A stretch of DNA of 64,000 nt. It comes from Paenibacillus mucilaginosus 3016. GTDB taxonomy: Bacteria > Bacillota > Bacilli > Paenibacillales > NBRC-103111. The DNA lies in assembly GCF_000250655.1 (NCBI RefSeq), contig NC_016935.1, positions 4,916,001 to 4,980,000 of the forward strand, in the 5' to 3' direction. A program made the position numbers and the translations under genes. The notes under the pieces were generated by a model. It was not told the DNA's origin. It ran no database searches and saw only the letters and a list, made by a program, of their open reading frames with translations. Position 1 is the first letter of the stretch, and every line of letters begins with the position of its first letter. Positions 57,862 through 64,000 of the stretch are shown piece after piece.

Positions 57862-58878
57862 TTATTTTTTGGACAGGCCGAGTTCCGGAATCAGCTTGCC
57901 GAATCTCTCGTCATTCTCCTTCACATACTGTCCGAAGCTGCTGCTGTCCTTGGAGACGATGGTCAGTCCGTTCTTCTTCATGAATGCCTTGAACTCCTCG
58001 TCCTCCATCCCCTTCAAGAAGCCTTCGGACAGCGCTTGCACAATCTCATCCGGGGTATCCTTGGGCACGCCGAGTCCTCTCCATGTGCCGATATAGTCGA
58101 ATGCGATGCCCGTCTCCTCCTTCAAGGTCTTGACTCCCGGGAGCACTTCCGCCGGTTTATCGTCAAGAACAGCGAGCGAGCGAAGCTTGCCTGACTCCAC
58201 TTGGCTCTTCACCTCCGGAGGGCTGACCGGTACGGCATCCACATGCCCGCCAAGCAGGGCCGTAATGGCCGGCGCAGCCCCTTCGAACGGAATGTGATTG
58301 AACTTCGTTCCGGTTTCCTTCTCGAGTGCGGCGGCAGCCAGATGCCAGATCGCGCCTGTGCCGGAATTCCCGAGCCGGACCTTCCCCGGATTCGCCTTGG
58401 CATAATCCAGGAAGTCCTTCATGGTCTGCCAGGGGCTGTCCGCACGCACCGTGATCGCTGCCGGCTCATAATTCATCATGCCGACCGGCTTGAAGTTCTG
58501 ATAAGTGATCGGGGACAGCCCGAGGTGCGGCAGCGTCGTGAGCTCAACTGTCACCACCGTGACCGTGTAGCCGTCACTCTTCGCATTCGAGCCTTCGGTC
58601 ATCCCTACCGATCCCCCGCCTCCGGTCTTGTTAACGACCGTGACCGGCTGCTTAAACACCTTCTCCGCCGCTTTGGCCAATGCTCTGGCCGTCGTGTCGG
58701 TTCCCCCGCCCGCTGCAAACGGCACGATAAGAGAAATGGGTTTGTTGGGAAAATCCGCCGATTTCCCTGCTCGGGCCCCCGACGTCTTGGCCGTTGCACC
58801 GCCGCATCCCGTAAGCACCGTCATCCCCAGTACGACCGTCAGGGACATCAGCAGGCTCCTGCTCCTCTTCTTGGACAT
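57862..58878 (-). CDS. tctC: Tripartite tricarboxylate transporter substrate-binding lipoprotein TctC
   Basis: Extracellular binding protein of the Bug family, about 338 residues. Lipobox LTGC with Cys25. Mature motifs are FPNKPISLIVPFAAGGGTDT, VVNKTGGGGSVGMTEGSNAK and NPGKVRLGNSGTGAIWHLAA, which shape the carboxylate pocket. Bug proteins bind di- and tricarboxylates and sugar acids. The ATG at 58878 is preferred (AGAGG six bases upstream) over one at 58893. First gene of the operon tctC-tctB-tctA-SDR-aldolase. Confidence 0.94.
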   Translation of the reverse strand: MSKKRSRSLLMSLTVVLGMTVLTGCGGATAKTSGARAGKSADFPNKPISLIVPFAAGGGTDTTARALAKAAEKVFKQPVTVVNKTGGGGSVGMTEGSNAKSDGYTVTVVTVELTTLPHLGLSPITYQNFKPVGMMNYEPAAITVRADSPWQTMKDFLDYAKANPGKVRLGNSGTGAIWHLAAAALEKETGTKFNHIPFEGAAPAITALLGGHVDAVPVSPPEVKSQVESGKLRSLAVLDDKPAEVLPGVKTLKEETGIAFDYIGTWRGLGVPKDTPDEIVQALSEGFLKGMEDEEFKAFMKKNGLTIVSKDSSSFGQYVKENDERFGKLIPELGLSKK

Positions 58879-59159
58879 GTCCATCCTCTCCATTCCTGTA
58901 TGGGATTCGCTTGGCGATCGTTTCGCTGCATGCTCATTCTAAAGCCGTGTTGGTCCAACAGGCAATTGACGTTTCGGCACGGCATATGCAGTTCCGCCAG
59001 CACCGCCGCATTCTGGCCGATCTGCAAACCGGCTGTCCGTTAGGCATACTCCCAGCCGGCTTCCGCCTGCGGCCAAGATAACGCAGGACCGCCGGGAGGC
59101 GGCGGGCCGGCTGATCTCCAACCTGGCCTGACAGGATCCCTATCTCACGGCAGGCCTAC
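58879..59159. other. Non-coding stretch upstream of tctC
   Basis: No gene is visible. It should hold the tctC promoter. From 59132 it shares CAGGATCCCTATCTCA with 29532, the outer edge of repeat copies A and B. GC-rich inverted segments occur around 59040-59110. Confidence 0.5.
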
Positions 59160-59590
59160 GGGGATAGAGGGAGGTGCCGGAGTACACCTGCCGGGCGGAA
59201 GGCTTCAGCTGCCGCTGCAGAGGGAGCTGATCCGCTATTGGCCTCAGGAGTCCGTGATCCGCGTCCTGCAGTTCGAGCCGGATGATATGCCGTTCAGCCT
59301 CCGGTGAGCGATCGATTCGACAGGTCCGACGGAACGATCGTTTTTGCAATAACGGAACCAGGATGCCTTATCGGCTTATTTCCCGGTATTTCCCAACAAA
59401 TAGCGGAACTCAGATGCCTTATATGGGAAAAAGGGTCTGGAAACGGGGCTCATTCCGACCATAGCGCATTTGAGTTCCTTTATTCCTGGGGGAACCCGTT
59501 GAAAAGTGGGCATAACGCACCGTACTTCCTCTATTTTCGTAGACAGCTTGCCCCCCAGCAGGATCGAGCCCTGGCGAGATCTATACATTC
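59160..59590. repeat. Dispersed repeat copy B (uninterrupted)
   Basis: About 430 bases related to 29713-30063 plus 31353-31460. It contains the 23-base module AATARCGGAACYMRGATGCC in two direct copies (59348, 59399) and a related inverted copy ending GAGTTCCTTTATT (59461-59484). There is no target-site insertion here, so it shows the empty form of the site used by the IS3 element in copy A. Confidence 0.88.
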
Positions 59591-59608
59591 TTATATTTCA
59601 AGGGACGC

Positions 59609-59653
59609 AAAAAGGCCCGCCCCAGCCAGATTCATGGCATGTCGGGACAGGCC
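59609..59653 (-). terminator. Terminator after the AraC gene
   Basis: On the minus strand GGCCTGTCCC pairs with GGGGCGGGCC (two G-U pairs) and is followed by TTTTT. It begins directly after the stop codon of the regulator gene. Confidence 0.8.
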
Positions 59654-61930
59654 CTAAGCACCGTTCGTTCTGCTGACCTCCCGGTATTTGCCGGGCGTCA
59701 TTCCTTTGACCTTGCGGAAGCTTCGAATAAAGCTCGTTTCGTTCTGGTACCCTACGAGCGGTGCGATGTCGCCTACTTTGCGGTCCGTTTCCATCAATAA
59801 GCGGCAGGCCCGGTCGATCCGAAGACGGGTCAAATATTCGTAAACCGAGCACCCGGTTTGCTGCTTGAACAGGCTGCTGACCGACGAAGTGCTCATGCGG
59901 ATCGAGTCAGCGATCTGCTGGAGGCCGATGTTCCCGCTCAACTCTTCCTCCATCAATTGAATGATCTGCTGTACGGTGGAATGCTCCTTCCTGTTCATCC
60001 GGCTGCGTATCCCCTCAGCTGTCGCCTGGGACAGGTTAAGAAGCAATGCGGTCGTATCCTCGAGATCCATCATGTTCAGCTGATGCGCTGTGTAATCCTC
60101 CAGGTCGTGAACCCTGGCGAGCCCATGAAGCTCTGTCACCTCGACCAGCTTCCCAACCCACCGGTCAGCGAACGCATACACCGACTCGGGGGAGGGGCAC
60201 AGATGACGTACCGATTGGGACCACTCCCGTATGCTGCGCGTGACGGCCTCGGCATCCCCCGATTCCACGGAGCCCAGCCACTCCCGCTCCCACTTCTCGG
60301 CCTCCTGCCGGGTAAATCCAGGGAGATGATCGTGCGCCTGGATGCTGAGGGTCGTGCCGTAACCTTCATACAGCCGCCGGGTGAGAGAACTCTTGGCTCC
60401 CGCGAAGGAATGATGAAGCTCCGCGATGGAAGCAGCCTGCGGCCCGAGACCGATGGAGAGCTGCAGGCGCAGATAATGACGGGACATCTCGATCATACGG
60501 TCGAAAAGAGGGCATGGGTCCGGATACGCGGGCGGGCCCCCCCGGGGCTGCAGAATGACCAGCATATTCTCTTTATCCAGCGAGGTGTGGATAGAGTGCC
60601 ACTGCGGATTCAATACCTCATGCACCAGATTGGATAACGCATACTTCAGCAGCAGCTGGTCCTCTTCCGTGAACTCAGCCGACCATGCCTTGTAGCGGTT
60701 GATCGACACGACCGCCGCCGTGATCGGCGCCTCGGACCAATCCTGAAAATAGCTGCGCCATTTATATTGAATTTCCGAGGCTCCAATCCGGCGGAACAGG
60801 ACATCTTCAACAAACTTGGACCGGAGCTCCGGCAGGCTTTGCCGGGAGATCGCGGAAGTCGCATCGTAGTCTTTCAGCAGGCTTTGAAGGTACTGCTCCA
60901 CTTGGTGCAGATCGTCCGGCTCCCCTGACTTCTCCTTCTGCCCCAGTAACCCGCGGATTCGGTTCAGCGGACGGAACGCGGTGCGGCGGTAATACCACAG
61001 GGCCGCGCAGCCAATCAGAATGGAGAGCAGGGAGAGCGAGATGATGATATTGCGGACGAGCTTGGCATGCTTGAGAAGATCTTCCAATGAAATGAACGAG
61101 ACCCAGCGCCAGCCCGTCATATCGGAGAACGTCTGGTTGGCCAAATAAAGCTGCTTGTCCAGCTCCACCTCGGTAAAAGGCTGAATATTCAGCTCTTCCA
61201 CCACCTGCCTCATGTGCTCCTCTGCTCCAGGCAGGCTCCGCTTGGGATAAATCTGTTCCCCCTCGAGATTATAAATATACAGTGGCGCGTTCAGCTGGGT
61301 ATGGATGGAGGTGAATAACCGGTCGTAATCGATATTCAAGATGACGAGGCCGATGAGCTTGTCTCCGGAGCGGATGGGCCTGTACAGGGAGATCAGTTCA
61401 CTCTGCGCCGGGGATTGCACCTCATCGTCCCCCGCCGTCCTGCGTTTGATCAGCAGCGGTTCGGTATCCATCGCCGTCGCCCAGGGGATCCAGGTATGGC
61501 CGGCCTTGCCGCTGAAATCCTGTTCCCCCTCCGGAGCCGAAGAGGCGTAGCGCCGATGGACCAGGTCGACGACATAGACCGAAGTGATCTCTTCTTCATA
61601 GGCTGAGGACTTGAAATGAGAGAGCAGCCGCGCCCCAGCCTCCTTCTTGTCCCGGAGAGAGGCTTCGACATAAGCAACCGCCAGAGGATGAAAAGAGAGC
61701 TGCACCGCGATGTTATCGTAATTGCGGAATGCGCGGTTCGTCATATGCATGTTGATCTGCAGAAGCTCGGCCATCGGCTGGTTCAGTTCCTTATCGATCC
61801 GGCTGCGGTAATCCTGATACATGAATAAGCTCACCGATGAGATTAGCACAGAGATCGCTAACGTCAGCAGAAAGCTGAGTTTGATGGATTTGTTTGTCAG
61901 CATACGTTTGGCGAGAAGTCCCAGTGGCAT
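59654..61930 (-). CDS. Membrane-bound AraC-family regulator with extracellular sensor
   Basis: 758 residues, a one-protein sensor typical of Paenibacillus. Membrane helix at about 18-38 (LSFLLTLAISVLISSVSLFM), extracellular Cache-like domain to about 280, second helix (IIISLSLLSILIGCAALWYY) at about 285-305, a cytoplasmic middle, and a C-terminal AraC domain (about 655-755: NIGLQQIADSIRMSTSSVSS; VGDIAPLVGYQNETSFIRSF; GMTPGKYREV). It would sense an extracellular sugar and activate nearby genes, either the tct operon downstream or the kinase/transketolase genes upstream. A cre-like site lies in its promoter region. Confidence 0.93.
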   Translation of the reverse strand: MPLGLLAKRMLTNKSIKLSFLLTLAISVLISSVSLFMYQDYRSRIDKELNQPMAELLQINMHMTNRAFRNYDNIAVQLSFHPLAVAYVEASLRDKKEAGARLLSHFKSSAYEEEITSVYVVDLVHRRYASSAPEGEQDFSGKAGHTWIPWATAMDTEPLLIKRRTAGDDEVQSPAQSELISLYRPIRSGDKLIGLVILNIDYDRLFTSIHTQLNAPLYIYNLEGEQIYPKRSLPGAEEHMRQVVEELNIQPFTEVELDKQLYLANQTFSDMTGWRWVSFISLEDLLKHAKLVRNIIISLSLLSILIGCAALWYYRRTAFRPLNRIRGLLGQKEKSGEPDDLHQVEQYLQSLLKDYDATSAISRQSLPELRSKFVEDVLFRRIGASEIQYKWRSYFQDWSEAPITAAVVSINRYKAWSAEFTEEDQLLLKYALSNLVHEVLNPQWHSIHTSLDKENMLVILQPRGGPPAYPDPCPLFDRMIEMSRHYLRLQLSIGLGPQAASIAELHHSFAGAKSSLTRRLYEGYGTTLSIQAHDHLPGFTRQEAEKWEREWLGSVESGDAEAVTRSIREWSQSVRHLCPSPESVYAFADRWVGKLVEVTELHGLARVHDLEDYTAHQLNMMDLEDTTALLLNLSQATAEGIRSRMNRKEHSTVQQIIQLMEEELSGNIGLQQIADSIRMSTSSVSSLFKQQTGCSVYEYLTRLRIDRACRLLMETDRKVGDIAPLVGYQNETSFIRSFRKVKGMTPGKYREVSRTNGA

Positions 61931-61978
61931 GACAGCAATCCCCTTTGGTATACGGAGAATTTGGTTTAGCGCGAGTTT

Positions 61979-61992
61979 AGTAAGCGTTTACA
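61979..61992. promoter_or_regulatory. cre-like operator upstream of the membrane AraC gene
   Basis: AGTAAGCGTTTACA matches TGWNANCGNTNWCA with one mismatch (first base). It lies 49-62 bases before the ATG and just downstream of a TGCTATAAT promoter-like hexamer on the minus strand (about 62007-62015), a position where CcpA would block transcription. Confidence 0.5.
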
Positions 61993-62067
61993 TTCTACTG
62001 GTTTATATTATAGCACAGATGTTACCAACTGCACCAAAGGAATGTCTGCCGCCTTCCCCGCTGAGCA

Positions 62068-62106
62068 CAAAGAGACCCCACCTCAACATCTGGTGAAGTC
62101 TCTCTC
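62068..62106 (-). terminator. Terminator after the FGGY kinase gene
   Basis: AGAGAC/GTCTCT with an inner ACC/GGT pair forms a stem-loop; on the minus strand TTT follows. It lies about 100 bases after the kinase stop in the 274-base gap before the regulator gene. Confidence 0.7.
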
Positions 62107-62204
62107 CGCATAGCCGCCCAGCCCCCGGGCTGGACCTATGACAGATGACCTTCGCAGATCCGCCCTATCCGTACAAGAGCGGCCGGCTTCCTGCGCAGGT
62201 CCAA

Positions 62205-63779
62205 TTAACCGGTGTGCGTCGGGTTCAGCCGGATGCCGCCGGGGGCACCGGGTTCAACCTCACCGGCGACCGCCTCCTGCTCCGCCCGGCTGCTGTGCAG
62301 TACAGCGGCCACCGCCCTTTGCCAGCCACGGTACTTCCGCTCCCGTTCCCCCGCCTCGAGCCCCGCCTCATAGACCCGGCCTTCCCGCTCAAGTGCAGCA
62401 ATCTCATCCAGGGAGCTCCAAAAACCGACGGCTAGCCCGCCCGCGTATGCGGAACCCATGGCGGAGAGCTCCGCGGCCCCCGACCGGAACACCGGCAGAT
62501 CCAGCAGGTCCGCCTGAAACTGCATCAGCCCTCCGTTCACGGAGGCCCCACCGTCGGCATGCAGCGCCTTGAGCGCAATGCCGGACTCCGCCGCGAGGAG
62601 CTCCGCCGCATCCCGGACCTGGTAGGCGATGCTCTCCAGGGCGGCACGGATCAGGTGCGCCCGGCCGGTGCCCCGGGTCATCCCCGTCACGGCCGCCCTC
62701 GCCCCGGGCTCCCAATGCGGAGCGCCCAGCCCGGTGAAGGCCGGCACGAGGTAGACGCCTTCGGAGTCGGGCGCCTCGGCCAGCAGGCCCTCCATCTCGC
62801 TGAAGCTGCCGAACAGTCCTAGGTTGTCTCTTACCCACTTGATGCAGTCGCCCGAGGTCCGGATGACCGCCTCAAGGGCATACGTAACCCGCCCGCCCAG
62901 CGCCCAGGCCGGCGTCAGCACCAGGCCGCCGCCGGCCTCCACCGGCTGGGCGCCGGCGTTCAGAAGGACGGACGTCCCCGTGCCGTAGGTGGCCTTGGCC
63001 ATCCCCGGCTCCAGGCAGCATTGGCCGAGCAGGGCGCCCTGGGAATCCCCGATGAGTCCGGCGATCGGCACCTGCGCGTCGAACAGCTTCGGCTCGTTCG
63101 TATACCCGTAGATCACGTCCGAAGCTTTGACTTCGGGAAGAATCTCCGGAGGCACGCCGAAGAGAGCGCATAGCTCCGCATCCCACTGCAGCTTGTGGAT
63201 GTCATACAGGGAGGTGCGGCTGGCATTCGTGACATCGGTCGCATGCACCTGTCCTCCGCTCAGCTTCCACAGCAGCCAGGAGTCAACCGTGCCCGCCAGG
63301 AGCCGGCCTTCGCCCAGCAGCTGCTGCGCCTCCGGGATCTCGGCGAGCATCCAGCCCCACTTGGAGGCGGAGAAATACGGATCGAGCAGGAGGCCCGTCT
63401 TGGCGCGGACCGCCGCCTCGTGGCCTGCGGCCTTCAGCTTCCGGCAGGTCTCCGCCGTCCGCCGGCACTGCCAGACAATGGCAGGGCACACCGGTTCTCC
63501 GGATACCCGGTCCCACAGCACCGCGGTTTCCCGCTGGTTCGTTATCGTTACGGCGGCCAGCTGTGAAGGGTCCGCACCGGCCTTCTGCATCGCAGCCCGG
63601 GCTGTCTGCAGCACCGAAGCATAAAGCTCCATCGGATCATGCTCCACCCAGCCCGGCTCAGGCTGCAGCTGCCTGTGCCCTGCGGAGCTCCCGGCCACGA
63701 TCTGTCCGGCGCGGTCGATGACCAGAGCCTTGGTCCCCGAGGTGCTCTGGTCGATCGTCAGAAGGAAGATCGGGTCCAT
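62205..63779 (-). CDS. FGGY-family sugar kinase (glycerol kinase-like; apulose kinase candidate)
   Basis: ATP-dependent kinase of about 524 residues. The N-terminal domain has LLTIDQSTSGTKALVIDRAG, VTITNQRETAVLWD, AIVWQCRRTAETC and LLLDPYFSASKWGWML, which are glycerol-kinase-like; the C-terminal domain has KATYGTGTSVLLNAG, FTGLGAPHWEPGARAAVTGM and LHADGGASVNGGLMQFQADL. The ATG at 63779 has GGGGAGGAG upstream and lies inside the end of the transketolase gene (22-base overlap). Glycerol kinases are not normally coupled to transketolase; apulose kinase (ApsK, also FGGY) works with the split apulose-4-phosphate transketolase AptAB, so that role is suggested (inference). Confidence 0.92.
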   Translation of the reverse strand: MDPIFLLTIDQSTSGTKALVIDRAGQIVAGSSAGHRQLQPEPGWVEHDPMELYASVLQTARAAMQKAGADPSQLAAVTITNQRETAVLWDRVSGEPVCPAIVWQCRRTAETCRKLKAAGHEAAVRAKTGLLLDPYFSASKWGWMLAEIPEAQQLLGEGRLLAGTVDSWLLWKLSGGQVHATDVTNASRTSLYDIHKLQWDAELCALFGVPPEILPEVKASDVIYGYTNEPKLFDAQVPIAGLIGDSQGALLGQCCLEPGMAKATYGTGTSVLLNAGAQPVEAGGGLVLTPAWALGGRVTYALEAVIRTSGDCIKWVRDNLGLFGSFSEMEGLLAEAPDSEGVYLVPAFTGLGAPHWEPGARAAVTGMTRGTGRAHLIRAALESIAYQVRDAAELLAAESGIALKALHADGGASVNGGLMQFQADLLDLPVFRSGAAELSAMGSAYAGGLAVGFWSSLDEIAALEREGRVYEAGLEAGERERKYRGWQRAVAAVLHSSRAEQEAVAGEVEPGAPGGIRLNPTHTG

Positions 63780-64000
63780 GGACGCTCCTCCCCGCTGCCC
63801 AGCATCCGGATGGCAATCTCCCGGATGTTCTCCTTGCTTAGCCCGTAATGCCGGAACACCTCGGCGCTTTTGCCCGCGATGGCGGGTTCGTCCGGGATAC
63901 CCAGAATCCGTACCGGGACGGGACAACGCTGCACGACCACTTCCGCCACGGCCGCACCGAGCCCGCCATGTATGCTGTGCTCCTCGACCGTAATGATAAG
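63758..64000 (-). CDS. Transketolase C-terminal subunit (partial at window edge)
   Basis: Eighty codons are visible, the C-terminal domain of a transketolase: LIITVEEHSIHGGLGAAVAE, then VPVRILGIPDEPAIAGKSAE and LSKENIREIAIRML. The EEHS..GGLG block is diagnostic. The short linker and end suit the C-subunit of a split transketolase, as in AptB, but the upstream part lies outside the window. Its stop overlaps the start of the FGGY kinase gene. Confidence 0.9.
   Translation of the reverse strand, partial: LIITVEEHSIHGGLGAAVAEVVVQRCPVPVRILGIPDEPAIAGKSAEVFRHYGLSKENIREIAIRMLGSGEERPWTRSSF

Noticed and set aside
62205..63779. Plain glycerol kinase glpK
   Set aside because: Motifs are glycerol-kinase-like, but the gene overlaps a transketolase gene and there is no glpF or glpD; the symbol is not assigned.

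Overview
The window looks like chromosomal DNA from a high-GC member of the Paenibacillaceae (Paenibacillus-like). The signs are GGAGG ribosome sites with many GTG starts, lipobox lipoproteins, an LplB/LplC/LplA transporter beside a YesM/YesN two-component system, membrane-bound AraC regulators, and CcpA-type cre sites in the gene gaps. Naming a species from this alone would be a guess; the GC content and dispersed repeats would suit the P. mucilaginosus group. I see no rRNA, tRNA, CRISPR or prophage genes.

Layout. (1) 1-5917, minus: an ABC sugar importer (ATPase, a very large binding protein with two carbohydrate-binding-like modules, two permeases, the last cut by the window edge). (2) 6037-25269, minus: an alpha/beta hydrolase, an AraC regulator, two BNR/sialidase-fold proteins, an (alpha/alpha)6 glycosidase, GH95, an alpha-glucuronidase-like protein, GH29, GH78, an SGNH esterase, a DHDPS-family aldolase and an iron-dependent alcohol dehydrogenase. 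(3) 25490-29215, plus: a GH43/GH117-like beta-propeller and a second GH78. (4) 29216-31483: non-coding DNA carrying a dispersed repeat that is split by a complete 1,289-bp IS3-family element. (5) 31484-40681: LplC and LplB (minus), diverging from YesM, YesN, LplA and a GH151/GH42-like protein (plus). (6) 40771-41936: a secreted seven-blade RCC1 protein with a broken frame. (7) 42254-58878, minus: GH106-like, GH2, a DUF1537 kinase, a RuBisCO-like protein, a GH127-type hydrolase, a KDPG-type aldolase, an SDR and a TctCBA carboxylate transporter. (8) 59654-64000, minus: a membrane AraC regulator, an FGGY kinase and the end of a split transketolase.

How it fits together (inference). Rhamnosidases, fucosidase-type enzymes, GH2, GH127, sialidase-fold and esterase genes together suit a branched pectin, with rhamnogalacturonan II a good candidate. 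The RuBisCO-like protein, DUF1537 kinase, FGGY kinase and split transketolase match the two known styles of D-apiose/D-apionate breakdown, and apiose is an RG-II sugar. The window may therefore be a Gram-positive counterpart of the Bacteroides RG-II loci with its own apiose metabolism.

Three genes (GH95, the RCC1 protein, tctA) each carry a single-base frame break with the lost part still readable in another frame. They are either recent mutations or base-call errors.
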